DNA from: Marispirochaeta sp.
GTDB lineage: Bacteria; Spirochaetota; Spirochaetia; JC444; Marispirochaetaceae
DNA length: 64,000 bases
NCBI RefSeq assembly: GCF_963668165.1
Contig: NZ_OY764212.1
Span: 248,001 to 312,000 of the forward strand
Direction: 5' to 3'
In this document: positions 49,430-59,020 of the stretch, piece after piece
How the letters are laid out: the number at the start of each line of letters is the position of its first letter
Numbering within the stretch: the first letter of the stretch is position 1
Notes under the pieces: generated by a model
Seen by the model: only the letters and a program-made list of their open reading frames with translations
What the model was told of the DNA's origin: nothing
Databases searched by the model: none
Position numbers and translations under genes: made by a program

Positions 49430-50764
49430 ATGGAAGAAGAGATTGAAGTACTTAGACAAATTGATTGGATTGAATATGGACAGACCGTATTGCATCCTTT
49501 TGCTGTCTTGCTTGTAGCAATAATGGCAATTGTTCTATTGAATTCTCGTTCAACTTTTTTTCTTATTCCATTTCTTGTAATAGCTGCGTTTATTACCCAT
49601 ATGCAAAGATTCGTTATCTTTTCGCTTGATTTCAGTATGTTAAGGATATTGATGGTAACTGGAATTTTACGAGTTTCCCTCAGAAATGATACTCACAAAT
49701 TTGAATGGGAAAAAATGGATAGTTTGATTATTGCCTACATAATAGTATTAAGTATCGCCTATGTGGCTTTGCGGCAAAATAGTTCTGCAATTATTAATCG
49801 TCTTGGTGTAGGATTTGAAACATTATTAGCTTTCTTCTTAATACGCATGTATTTAAACTCAATCATTCAGATACGTTATTTTATCAAAGCCTTATCTTAT
49901 GTGTTCATACTAGTGGCAATATTTATGACCATCGAGCATCTTACACATCATAATTTGTTTTCCGTTTTCGGGGGTGTAAATTCTGTTACTCGTATTCGCG
50001 AAGGGCGGCTTCGTGCACAGGGAGCTTTTTCACACTCAATTATGGCGGGAACTTTTGGAGCTGCTTTCATGCCTCTTTTTTGGGGACTTAAAGCAATAGG
50101 AAATAGAAAAGAAAAGCAATTAGCCGTAGCAGGTATAATAAGCAGTTTTGTTATTACATGGGCGTCCTCATCAAGTGGTCCAATTATTACATTAATGGCA
50201 TCATCCTTCGCTATTATAGTATGGAAAGGTCGGAGATTTCTGCGTTATTTAATTCTTGGTTCGGTGTATATGATCATTATTCTACATATAGTTATGAAGG
50301 CACCGGTCTGGCATTTAATATCTCGAATAGATATAGTCGGTGGATCAACAGGATACCATAGGTATTTTTTAATAGATCAAACTATTAACAGATTCTCAGA
50401 ATGGGCTCTTCTCGGTGTAAAAACTACCGGTCATTGGGGTTGGGGTTTGAATGATGTAACCAATATGTTCATTGGACAAGCCGTAAAAGGTGGCGTCATG
50501 ACACTTATTCTATTTTTATTGATTGTTCATAACGGTTTTCTATCTGTGAAGAGAGCTATTGAAGAAGTTCCGATTGATGATAAAGTACAAAAATTATTTT
50601 GGTCTTGGGGTGCTGTATTATTTGCTCATTGTGTATCATTTTTTGGAGTTTCCTATTTTGGTCAAATGTATTTCTTTTGGACACTTACTCTTGGAATTTT
50701 AGCGAGTCTGCCAGTAATTGCAAAAAATAACGATATAACAATAGGGAATGAAAATACATTATAA
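49430..50764 (+). CDS. O-antigen polymerase/ligase-like membrane protein (Wzy-like)
   Basis: A 444-residue integral membrane protein with about ten hydrophobic helices and a large loop near residues 290-350 (RIDIVGGSTGYHRYFLID, then GWGLNDVTN). This is the layout of Wzy polymerases and WaaL-type ligases. Sequence conservation in this group is low, so the call rests on topology, size and the polysaccharide context. Its TAA overlaps the next start. Confidence 0.7.
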   Translation: MEEEIEVLRQIDWIEYGQTVLHPFAVLLVAIMAIVLLNSRSTFFLIPFLVIAAFITHMQRFVIFSLDFSMLRILMVTGILRVSLRNDTHKFEWEKMDSLIIAYIIVLSIAYVALRQNSSAIINRLGVGFETLLAFFLIRMYLNSIIQIRYFIKALSYVFILVAIFMTIEHLTHHNLFSVFGGVNSVTRIREGRLRAQGAFSHSIMAGTFGAAFMPLFWGLKAIGNRKEKQLAVAGIISSFVITWASSSSGPIITLMASSFAIIVWKGRRFLRYLILGSVYMIIILHIVMKAPVWHLISRIDIVGGSTGYHRYFLIDQTINRFSEWALLGVKTTGHWGWGLNDVTNMFIGQAVKGGVMTLILFLLIVHNGFLSVKRAIEEVPIDDKVQKLFWSWGAVLFAHCVSFFGVSYFGQMYFFWTLTLGILASLPVIAKNNDITIGNENTL

Positions 50765-51567
50765 TGAAACCTATTTTAATAACAGGTTCCCATAGATCAG
50801 GGAAGACATTTATTGCAAAAGGTATTTCTGTTAGTAGAAAAGTGGATTTGATCAATGAGCCAATGAATCCAATCAGAAGACCAGGGTTAACAGGATTAAA
50901 AATAGACTATTGGTTTTACTTTATTGATAGGACAAATGATGATGACTTTAAAAGAAGATTTAAAAGAATCTTAAAATATGATTATTTCTTTTGTCAAGAG
51001 ATCATTAGTATAAAGTGTATAAAAGATGTTCTTCGTATGGGGAGAGACTTTGTTTCTAATTATATAAAAAAGCTTCGAAAAAGAAGACCTATGATTGATG
51101 ATCCATTTGCTGTTTTTTCTGCAGAATGGTTTTATAATACTTACAATATGGACATAGTAATTGTTATCCGACATCCGGCTTCTTTTGTCGCGAGTCTCAT
51201 TGTTTTAGATTATGAATTCTCTTTTATGCAAATCCTTAAACAAGAAAATCTAATGAAAAAACTATCATATTTTCGCGATGATATTATTGAGTATGCAAAT
51301 ACTAAGAAATCAATTATAGAACAGGGTATCTTGTTATGGCGGATTATATATAAAACAATATATGAATTCAAGGAAAAGTATAACGATGAATGGATATTTG
51401 TTAGATTTGAAGATATTGCAGTAAATCCAATTGAAGAATTTAGAAAAGTTTATCGACGACTAGATATTGATTTTGACGATAAGGAAGAGAAAAGAATAAG
51501 AAGATATTGTAGGACTAATTATAGAAAGGAAGTATATAAAGAAAAAAAACCAGAATCTACCACTTGA
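50764..51567 (+). CDS. Sulfotransferase, C-terminus shifted out of frame
   Basis: The frame encodes 267 residues of a PAPS-dependent sulfotransferase: the 5'-phosphosulfate loop ITGSHRSGKTF at the N-terminus, the 3'-phosphate motif IVIRHPASFVAS near residue 140, and the late VRFEDIAVNPIEEFRKVY near 220. It ends abruptly after an eight-A run (51542-51549). The adjacent frame continues with a typical family C-terminus to 51691. The transfer of sulfate to the locus polysaccharide is the likely role. The start overlaps the Wzy-like stop by one base. Confidence 0.78.
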   Translation: MKPILITGSHRSGKTFIAKGISVSRKVDLINEPMNPIRRPGLTGLKIDYWFYFIDRTNDDDFKRRFKRILKYDYFFCQEIISIKCIKDVLRMGRDFVSNYIKKLRKRRPMIDDPFAVFSAEWFYNTYNMDIVIVIRHPASFVASLIVLDYEFSFMQILKQENLMKKLSYFRDDIIEYANTKKSIIEQGILLWRIIYKTIYEFKEKYNDEWIFVRFEDIAVNPIEEFRKVYRRLDIDFDDKEEKRIRRYCRTNYRKEVYKEKKPESTT

Positions 51568-51691
51568 TAGCGAATATCCAATTGAGATGCAGAGAAAATA
51601 TTACGAAAAAAAACTCGATACTAATGAAATCGAATTTATAATGGAACAAACAAAAGATGTCTGGAACTATTTTTATAATGAAAGTGATTAG
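51548..51691 (+). pseudogene. Out-of-frame C-terminal part of the sulfotransferase
   Basis: Read from 51548, one base on from the upstream frame, the DNA encodes about 47 further residues ending at TAG 51689-51691. The stretch contains YPIEMQRKYYEKKLD and FIMEQTKDVWNYF, the kind of tail that closes many sulfotransferases. With seven instead of eight A residues the two parts would join into one protein of about 308 residues. Confidence 0.65.
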
Positions 51692-51751
51692 TAGGATAGA
51701 CATTAGGAAATAATTATTGTTTTTTTGTAAACAGTATTAGAATAAGATAAA

Positions 51752-54082
51752 ATGAAAAAGATCAAAAGCATAGAAGATGTTGTCGCATATAGATTGTGTA
51801 TCGGATGTGGAGCTTGTAAAAGCGTTTTAAGAAATGATTCGATACAGTTGGTTAATTACCCTTCGATTGGTTTACGACCAATTATTAAAAAACCTCTTAC
51901 CAGTGAAGAGAATGAACTTACTCTCGCTGTTTGTCCAGGGATAAAAGTTGTCGCGAGATTGAATAAACTTGAATCTCGTGATCAACAGAAGAACAATAGT
52001 GTTGCTGGCAGATTTGAATCGATATGGATCGGGCATGCTTCAGAGCCTGAAGTGCGGTATCGCGGATCGTCAGGAGGAGTTCTGACCGCTTTGTCGCTGT
52101 ATTGTCTTGAAAAGAAAGGTTTTGATTACATTGCCCACACAAAAATGAACCAAAAGCAGCCATGGATGAATAAAAGCACGCTAAGCGCTAGCCGGAATGA
52201 TATTCTAAAAGCATGCGGCTCTCGATATAGCCCTTCATCACCATGTGATATTCTAAATGATATTATATCGAAAGATGGCAGCTTTGTTTTTGTTGGAAAG
52301 CCCTGTGATATAGCTGCTGTCAGGATGTTCTCTGCGAGAGAACCGGAACTTGAAAAGAAAATAGGAATGATTCTGACTTTTTTTTGTGCTGGTACGCCCA
52401 GTTCTGCTGCTGTAGAAAATCTTGGAAAGGGTTTTGTTGGAGATAAGTTCAAAGAAATCTCGGAATTACACTTCAGGGGAAACGGTTGGCCGGGAAGTTT
52501 TAGAATGCGCATAGGAAACGGTAAAGAAATAAAGTACTTATCATATGAAGAATCATGGAGTCAACTGCAACGTTCCAGAAGCTTACGGTGTCATCTCTGT
52601 GCGGATGGTATGGGGGATTTAGCCGATATTGCTTGTGGTGACGCATGGCATCTCTATGAAAACGATAATAATCCCGGGTTATCAATTATTATAGCCCGTA
52701 CCGAACGAGGGCGAGAGCTGATAGAAGCAGCTCAGAAAGATGGTTACGTTACTATAAAACCGGTGGACAAGAGCGCGATTAGTGCTGCTCAGGGAAAGAA
52801 AAATGGAATTGTAAATCGTCGACGTGCTGTATGGGGGAGGCTCGCGGTTTTTTCCATCATGGGAATACCAAGAACAAGATACATTGGATTTCCTCTTTTC
52901 AAGGCCTGGTTAGGTTTGAGTATATTATCGAAAATTAAGTCTATCGTTGGAACATTAAGAAGAATACTTCATAAGAAGCTATTTATCCCTCAAGAAATGA
53001 GTGAAGAAGGTTACTATCAAAAAAACAGCAATGATACGAAGAAGACTATATCTTTCTTAATCCCTGGTCGTAGCAGATCAGGGGGTGTAAGAGTAACGGT
53101 AGAAATGGCTGAAAAACTACGAGAAAGGGGTCATTCCGTACGGATTCTTTATCCGCGTAGTCGTTTGTTTTCATCTTCATGGTTTCGAGAAGTTAAGAGC
53201 AATCTTGTTTCTTTGGTTTTAAGACTAGAACAAAGAGATTGGACTGCAGACTATTCCGGAACAGTTAGTGGTTATAAAAAAATAAATAAATTTTCTTTTA
53301 AAAAAGATGAAGTTGTGATTGCCGTAGGAACAAGTGCCATAGGAGAATTGGTAAAAATTGAAAGAAATAACATTTATAAAGTTAGATATTGTCACGGATT
53401 TTCCGAACATAAACAGGAAGAGATGAAACAGAACTGGGGATTGAGAATCCCAACGGTATCTGTTTCACCGCTTCTAAACGAACGAATATACAGTATTAGC
53501 GGAGAAAACCCCATTGCCGTTGTTCCTAATGGCATCAAAGAAAATCAATACTTTGTAGAAAAAGACGTTAAAAAAAATGGTATTGGTTTTTTGTTTAATA
53601 CGAATAGAAAAAAGGCACCAGAAGACGCCAAGGAATTAGCAAAGGAGATCAATAAGAAGTTTCCGGGAATACCAATATATTCCTTTGGTGTGAACCATCG
53701 ACCTAAGGAATTTCCTAATAAAGTTGAATACCGGCAAATGCCCAGTATTGAAGACGCTCGCCATATCTATAATAAAGCATTAATTTGGCTTGTTGTAAGT
53801 AAGAGTGAAGGTTTTTGTTTACCAATACTGGAAGCTATGGCATGCGGTGCCGCTGTTATAAGTACCGATCACGATACAGTTCGAGGAATAATAAATCCTG
53901 ATGTAAACGGAGTGTTAGTAAAGATTGGAGATATAAAAGGATTTCTCGATGCAATAGAGAAATTATTAAATAATGATGAATTGCGTTCACGTCTTGTAAA
54001 GAATGGTTTCGAAACTGTAAGAGAGTTTACATGGGACAAGTCAGCTGATGCCATGGAAAGAATGTTAGACTCCTTTAAATAG
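51752..54082 (+). CDS. F420 hydrogenase/dehydrogenase beta-subunit-like domain fused to a GT4 glycosyltransferase
   Basis: A 776-residue fusion. Residues 1-400 match the Coenzyme F420 hydrogenase/dehydrogenase beta-subunit family found in polysaccharide clusters, with the iron-sulfur motif CIGCGAC at 16-22, a further AVCPG, YRGSSGGVLTAL, FVGKPCDIAAVR and RCHLCADGMGDLADIACGDAW (given here as its landmarks C-x2-C and GDAW). Residues 425-776 are a glycosyltransferase with FLIPGRSRSGGVRV and the donor-site EGFCLPILEAMACG. Usually these are two genes. The redox half may reduce or oxidise a sugar residue. Confidence 0.85.
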   Translation: MKKIKSIEDVVAYRLCIGCGACKSVLRNDSIQLVNYPSIGLRPIIKKPLTSEENELTLAVCPGIKVVARLNKLESRDQQKNNSVAGRFESIWIGHASEPEVRYRGSSGGVLTALSLYCLEKKGFDYIAHTKMNQKQPWMNKSTLSASRNDILKACGSRYSPSSPCDILNDIISKDGSFVFVGKPCDIAAVRMFSAREPELEKKIGMILTFFCAGTPSSAAVENLGKGFVGDKFKEISELHFRGNGWPGSFRMRIGNGKEIKYLSYEESWSQLQRSRSLRCHLCADGMGDLADIACGDAWHLYENDNNPGLSIIIARTERGRELIEAAQKDGYVTIKPVDKSAISAAQGKKNGIVNRRRAVWGRLAVFSIMGIPRTRYIGFPLFKAWLGLSILSKIKSIVGTLRRILHKKLFIPQEMSEEGYYQKNSNDTKKTISFLIPGRSRSGGVRVTVEMAEKLRERGHSVRILYPRSRLFSSSWFREVKSNLVSLVLRLEQRDWTADYSGTVSGYKKINKFSFKKDEVVIAVGTSAIGELVKIERNNIYKVRYCHGFSEHKQEEMKQNWGLRIPTVSVSPLLNERIYSISGENPIAVVPNGIKENQYFVEKDVKKNGIGFLFNTNRKKAPEDAKELAKEINKKFPGIPIYSFGVNHRPKEFPNKVEYRQMPSIEDARHIYNKALIWLVVSKSEGFCLPILEAMACGAAVISTDHDTVRGIINPDVNGVLVKIGDIKGFLDAIEKLLNNDELRSRLVKNGFETVREFTWDKSADAMERMLDSFK

Positions 54083-54135
54083 ATTGTTATAACAGCATCT
54101 TTTTCTTAAGAATTTGATAGACCAGGTTGAAAAAT

Positions 54136-55107
54136 ATGAAAAAAAATGAATCAATAAGTATTGTGCTTTCAACATATAACCGTGCGAGCATTCTTGAGCA
54201 AACGCTTAATGCATTCTCCATGCTTGATCTTGATAGTCTGGACGTCAGATTTATTGTTGTTGATAATAATAGTAAAGATAATACGCATGAAGTTCTAAAT
54301 AGATATAGAGAGTTATTACCTCTGGAATGTTTCTTTGAAAAAAAACCTGGAAAGAATGTGGCGTTAAATACGGCTATACGTGAAGCATCAAGTCTTGGTG
54401 AAATCGTTGTTTTTACAGATGATGACATCATTCCCCATCTTGATTGGATTGTTAAAATTTCTGATGCCTCAACAAGATGGAAAAATTATAGTGTTTTTGG
54501 AGGTCGCGTTGAATTATTCTGGCCGCCGAGCAACATTCCGATGTGGGCCAAAGAGATCGCGAAAGATCCTTGGGCTTTCGCTGCGCATGATCTTGGTGAT
54601 AAAGAGGTTCTATATCCAGAAAATAGAAATCCAGCGGGCCCAAATTACTGGATCCGAAGAGAGCTGCTTGAGAAGGGATATAAATTTAATGAAAGTATAG
54701 GACCTCACCCCAAGAATCGTATAATGGGAAGTGAAACAACATTTCTATATCAGTTGCGGGAGAACGGTTACAATCCGGTATTTATCCCTGATGCTGCGGT
54801 ACAACATCATGTAGATAAGGAATTGCTTGAGCCATCAGGCATTTTAAAAAGAGCTTTTACAAACGGTAGAGGTGCTGCCAGGCAATTCTTCTTAAGACAG
54901 CCAGATGAGCTTAAGAAGTATGTCTTTTTTAAGAGAGTTAAAGCAGGTGCAGGAATAATTAAATGGAAAATAAATGAATGGCTCTTAAACTATTCATTTA
55001 ATGATAATAATCGTGTACTGCGTCAAATACAAGTAATGAAAGGAATAGGATGGCATACTGAAATGATTAAGATATTCAAAGAGTTAAAAAAATGGAAGAA
55101 ACTATGA
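54136..55107 (+). CDS. Family 2 glycosyltransferase
   Basis: A 323-residue GT-A enzyme. It opens ISIVLSTYNRASILEQTL and has VVDNNSKDNT, VVFTDDDIIPHLDW (the DDD metal site), GGRVELFWPP and an MGSETTFLYQLRENGY acceptor region. A TTG at 54127 could add three residues; the ATG at 54136 is preferred. Its stop overlaps the next start as ATGA. Confidence 0.82.
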   Translation: MKKNESISIVLSTYNRASILEQTLNAFSMLDLDSLDVRFIVVDNNSKDNTHEVLNRYRELLPLECFFEKKPGKNVALNTAIREASSLGEIVVFTDDDIIPHLDWIVKISDASTRWKNYSVFGGRVELFWPPSNIPMWAKEIAKDPWAFAAHDLGDKEVLYPENRNPAGPNYWIRRELLEKGYKFNESIGPHPKNRIMGSETTFLYQLRENGYNPVFIPDAAVQHHVDKELLEPSGILKRAFTNGRGAARQFFLRQPDELKKYVFFKRVKAGAGIIKWKINEWLLNYSFNDNNRVLRQIQVMKGIGWHTEMIKIFKELKKWKKL

Positions 55108-55739
55108 AGTTCGAATCCTGGGTTGTGAATGAATCGAAACCCGATGCCAACCTTGGGCTATTACGTTCTTTAAAATATGATGCGCTTGTCAAGCAAAACA
55201 GATATGAATATTTTGAATCCTTTGTGCGAAACTTCCCTGGAAAAGCTGGAGTAGCATTACGCGTTATAATACTCCGAAGATTCTTCCAATCCTTTGGAAA
55301 AAATGTTGTTTTATGGCCTGGAATAAGATTTCGATTTCCGTATAAAATAGAACTTGGAGATAATGTTTCAATTTCTTACGATTGCATTTTACAAGCTGGC
55401 GGTGGGATAGTTCTTGGTGATAATACGCTTATTGGGCCTTCTGTGAAAATATGGTCTGTGAATCATATGTTTAAGGAACTGGATAGACCAATAAACAGAC
55501 AAGGGTACGAAGGTCGACCAGTAATTATTGGCAATGATTGCTGGATAGGTTCCAACTCTTTTATGAAACCTGGAACATATCTACCAAATGGATGTGTTGT
55601 TTTACCAGGTACTGTACTGGGAAAGATGATTATTCCTGAGTATAGTGTGATTTCCGGTAATCCGGCAAAGATTATAGGGCCAAGAAATCGTGTTGGTGCA
55701 ATGCTTGGTTGGAAAAAGACAAAAGAAGAATCTGAATGA
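55104..55739 (+). CDS. Hexapeptide-repeat O-acetyltransferase
   Basis: A 211-residue left-handed beta-helix acyltransferase of the WcaF/maltose acetyltransferase type. Hexapeptide turns run from about residue 80 to 190, including IELGDNVSISYDCIL, IVLGDNTLIGPSVKI, the catalytic-loop His in SVNHMF, IGNDCWIGSNSFM and VISGNPAKIIG. It probably acetylates a sugar of the repeat unit. The start overlaps the upstream stop (ATGA), and the end overlaps the flippase start (ATGA). Confidence 0.87.
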   Translation: MKFESWVVNESKPDANLGLLRSLKYDALVKQNRYEYFESFVRNFPGKAGVALRVIILRRFFQSFGKNVVLWPGIRFRFPYKIELGDNVSISYDCILQAGGGIVLGDNTLIGPSVKIWSVNHMFKELDRPINRQGYEGRPVIIGNDCWIGSNSFMKPGTYLPNGCVVLPGTVLGKMIIPEYSVISGNPAKIIGPRNRVGAMLGWKKTKEESE

Positions 55740-57298
55740 GCATTGGCGTTACTATAAGTAAGAAATTGATTCTTACCAATTCAATTAGCTCAATTATATC
55801 GCGAATTATTAGTGTTTTACTAGTTTTATGGTTGCAGCGATTTCTTATAAGCCGTGTACCAACTGATGAATACGCAATATATCCCGTTTTTATGTCGGGA
55901 ATGATGTTTATGCTTCTTCTTCGTACTATTTTATCATCAGGTTTGGTAAGATATCTTTCAGATGCAAAAGCACGTCACGATAGCGAAAGAATATCCAGTA
56001 TTGTATCAACCTTATTTGTTTTTAGTGTAATTATCGCCCTTTTTTCCTTAATTGGGGGTATCTTTCTTTCTATAAATATAACAAATATATTCACCATTGC
56101 ACCGGATTATTCCTTTGACGCATTTATCATCGCCATTGTGTTATTTATATCGTTTTCTTTACAGGTTTTGTTTTCACCATTTGAAGTTGGACTTCACGTG
56201 GAACAAAAGTTTATTCTTCTCAATATAATTGAGATAGTATTGGTTATCTTAAGGATAATTATTCTATTAGTTCTGCTTTTTGGTATCAGCACAAGAGTTA
56301 TTTGGGTAGCAGTGGCTAATGAATTAGCAAATATTACCGGTCTGGTTTTGAGATTCTTTTTATCAAGACATGTGATGCCCGAGCTGAAATTCAACATTAA
56401 ACGATTCAATAGAAATATTGCGAAAGAACTTTTATCATTTGGCGGATGGTCATTCATAGGTCAAGCTGCATATCGTATAAGAACTCATGCTGATCCGATA
56501 ATTTTAAACAAACTTGGAACGTCTTTTGATGTTACGTGTTTTTATCTTGGGAATATGGTTCTTCATCATCTTACTGCATTTATTATGCGAGTCACGCAGA
56601 CTATTCTGCCAAGCCTCACTGCAATGAATGCAATGGGGCAGCGAGAACGACTTGGAAAAGTTTTTGTTCGCTATAATCGAATAATTTTATGGGGATTTAT
56701 GCTTGTAGCGACACCCGTTCTATTCTACAGAAAAGAGGTAGTAACGCTTTATGTAGGTGAACGGTTTTCTGTTGTTGCCATTGTATTAATGCTGTTATTG
56801 TTGAGTGACGCTTCTGCTCGGACTTATTCCTTACTGCATAATCTGGCAGTGGCAAAAGGGCAGGTGAAGTTTTTGGCAATTACCGGATTTATTTTCCAAT
56901 TTACTAACATAATACTTACTATAATACTTGTTGGCAAATACAAAATGGGGGCAGTTGGTTCTGCGCTTTCAACAGCAATTATAACCATAGTATTTCAATC
57001 AATAATACTTATTCCATATTCATTATGGCTAGCGGAGGTTTCATTTCTTAATTGGTTTCAAAATAGTGTGTTGCTAGGTTTTCTTCCTGCTAGTATAACT
57101 CTTATTTCTTTATCAATATTAAAGATATTTTTTTCTTCCCCCGCTAATTGGGTTACTCTTTTAATACATCTAGTAATATCGGTCTTTATATATTTATTTG
57201 CACTATTTTTCCTTTCACTTACAAACGAGGATAAAATGGATGTGGATATGGTTTTAAAGAGAATCTTAACATTGTCATCAAAAAGATCTATAAAATAG
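55736..57298 (+). CDS. Wzx-type oligosaccharide flippase
   Basis: A 520-residue membrane protein with about 14 hydrophobic helices, in the polysaccharide transport (MATE/MOP) superfamily. N-terminal SISSIISRIISVLLVLWLQ and the GGWSFIGQAAYRIRTHADP segment near residue 240 are typical. It should flip lipid-linked repeat units across the inner membrane for the Wzy-like polymerase. A four-base overlap joins it to the acetyltransferase gene. Confidence 0.85.
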   Translation: MSIGVTISKKLILTNSISSIISRIISVLLVLWLQRFLISRVPTDEYAIYPVFMSGMMFMLLLRTILSSGLVRYLSDAKARHDSERISSIVSTLFVFSVIIALFSLIGGIFLSINITNIFTIAPDYSFDAFIIAIVLFISFSLQVLFSPFEVGLHVEQKFILLNIIEIVLVILRIIILLVLLFGISTRVIWVAVANELANITGLVLRFFLSRHVMPELKFNIKRFNRNIAKELLSFGGWSFIGQAAYRIRTHADPIILNKLGTSFDVTCFYLGNMVLHHLTAFIMRVTQTILPSLTAMNAMGQRERLGKVFVRYNRIILWGFMLVATPVLFYRKEVVTLYVGERFSVVAIVLMLLLLSDASARTYSLLHNLAVAKGQVKFLAITGFIFQFTNIILTIILVGKYKMGAVGSALSTAIITIVFQSIILIPYSLWLAEVSFLNWFQNSVLLGFLPASITLISLSILKIFFSSPANWVTLLIHLVISVFIYLFALFFLSLTNEDKMDVDMVLKRILTLSSKRSIK

Positions 57299-57395
57299 TC
57301 GATATAAGTTTTACTTAAAAATCATATTATTCAACAGAGAAGATACAGAAGCTTTTTAAATGTATTTGAATTGCTCGTTTGTAATATGAGAAAGA

Positions 57396-58583
57396 ATGAG
57401 AAATAAAAAATATTCGATTGCTTTTATAATTAATAACAGAGTACGAATCAGTCGTAACCAGCGTGAGTTCTATCTTTCACGCGAAATAAAAAAGCATAAT
57501 ATACGCGCAGTATGGTTTTATACTCATGAAGATGACTTAAATGCCTTTTTTTTGAAGAGATTTGAATCATATAAGATAAACACTATGAAGAAAAGGAAAT
57601 TTAAGATTTTAAAATGGTATATAGAGTTGGTGATAAAACTAAGAAAAAAAGAAATCGACGCAGTCTGGATATCTGGACATAGTGAGCGTAATATATTCTA
57701 CTTATTTCTTATTTTTCTTATGTTAAGAATCGTAGGAATTAAGATTTTATACGATCCAATTGATCCTATATATGAAGATAATATTGTTATGGGACGAATA
57801 AAAACCAGAAGTCAGGCTTTTGCGCAAAAAAACATTTTGAAAATTATATATTACTTAACCGCGATAACTTTTGTTGTTACTGAAGAGTTAAAAGAAACAA
57901 TGATAGCGAACGGGTTTCCACAGTCACGCTTTGAGATTGCATATTGGGGAATTGATATACATCGCTTTAATAAGCGAAATATTAAAAATACTTTTCTGAA
58001 AGAAAAATGTAATAATGAAAAATTTGTAATAGGATGGCTAGGTAATATGATTAGTGGTAAGGGAATTGAAGAGATTTTAATACCGCTTATACAAATTATA
58101 CCAAATAAAATAGAAAATGCATATTTTCTGATTGGAGGAAAAGGGAGATTAGAGAGATGTTTCTTAGAACTAAAAGAAGACGTAAAGTGTTTGGAAGTTG
58201 CTGGAGAAATCCCGTATGAAAAAGCTCCAGGTTTCACAAATTCGATAGATCTATACATAGTACCTATTTATGAACAAAATCTATTTGTAAATTCTATTCG
58301 CCCAGTAAAGGTGTTTGATGCAGTTGCCCTGGGTGTACCTGTACTGATAACAGAGACAAAAGCAACAAAAAGACTTTTAGAATGGTTTGATGGCGTTACT
58401 TTAGTTAAACCTGATTTGTCATCGTTTATTGAAAAAGTGCAATATGTTTATGATAATTATTCCGACATAAAGAATAGGGCAAAAAGAAACACTGCTATTG
58501 TAAACGGGTTTACACATCAAAAAATAAGCAAAGATATTCTTAAAAAAATTGAAACTAAAATTATAAATACGGATACAAAATGA
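57396..58583 (+). CDS. Family 4 glycosyltransferase
   Basis: A 395-residue GT-B enzyme. The N-terminal domain is divergent (SIAFIINNRVRISRNQREFYLS). The C-terminal donor domain has KFVIGWLGNMISGKGIEEI near residue 210, FLIGGKG, and PVKVFDAVALGVPVLIT near 305. It is Lys- and Ile-rich, reflecting the low GC of the region. Its stop overlaps the VOC gene as ATGA. The 97 bases before it hold no clear signal. Confidence 0.78.
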   Translation: MRNKKYSIAFIINNRVRISRNQREFYLSREIKKHNIRAVWFYTHEDDLNAFFLKRFESYKINTMKKRKFKILKWYIELVIKLRKKEIDAVWISGHSERNIFYLFLIFLMLRIVGIKILYDPIDPIYEDNIVMGRIKTRSQAFAQKNILKIIYYLTAITFVVTEELKETMIANGFPQSRFEIAYWGIDIHRFNKRNIKNTFLKEKCNNEKFVIGWLGNMISGKGIEEILIPLIQIIPNKIENAYFLIGGKGRLERCFLELKEDVKCLEVAGEIPYEKAPGFTNSIDLYIVPIYEQNLFVNSIRPVKVFDAVALGVPVLITETKATKRLLEWFDGVTLVKPDLSSFIEKVQYVYDNYSDIKNRAKRNTAIVNGFTHQKISKDILKKIETKIINTDTK

Positions 58584-59020
58584 TAATAGATCATATAGGA
58601 ATTGTGGTAAAATCGTTAAGCGAGAGTATTGAGCATTGGGAAAAAGTGTTTAATTACAAACAAAAGACAGAAATTGTTATTAATACCAGGCAAAAGGTTA
58701 AAGTTGTTTTTCTGGAGAAAAAAGGTTCTATTTTAATAAAATTGATAGAGCCAACAGATTCCACATCTAACGTCTTTTCTCTTTCAAGGAGGGGTGGAGG
58801 GTTACATCATATTTGTTTTAAATGTGAAAACTTGAATACAAAGATTGCTGAATTAAAACAAAAAGGACTACATGTTATAGTAAAACCCGAACCAGGAGAA
58901 GCCTTTGAAAATGAGGATATAGCATTTATTTATGCGAGAAACAATATAAATATTGAACTGATTGATACCGATAAAAAAGCCAAAATAATAGAAAATGAAG
59001 ATAATAATTTTCAGTATTGA
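58580..59020 (+). CDS. VOC-superfamily protein (methylmalonyl-CoA epimerase-like)
   Basis: A 146-residue vicinal-oxygen-chelate protein with two beta-alpha-beta3 modules. Metal-ligand positions can be seen: IDHIGIVV at the start, IKLIEP near residue 55, GLHHICFKC near 74 and INIELID near 125. The pattern is closest to methylmalonyl-CoA epimerase. In a polysaccharide operon it could act on an acyl or sugar intermediate; substrate unknown. It overlaps both neighbours, so it belongs to the operon. Confidence 0.75.
   Translation: MIIDHIGIVVKSLSESIEHWEKVFNYKQKTEIVINTRQKVKVVFLEKKGSILIKLIEPTDSTSNVFSLSRRGGGLHHICFKCENLNTKIAELKQKGLHVIVKPEPGEAFENEDIAFIYARNNINIELIDTDKKAKIIENEDNNFQY

Noticed and set aside
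49907..49915. ACTAGT-containing sequences inside the Wzy- and Wzx-like genes
   Set aside because: They match only six of nine bases of the AGTACTAGT motif and lie within AT-rich coding DNA.
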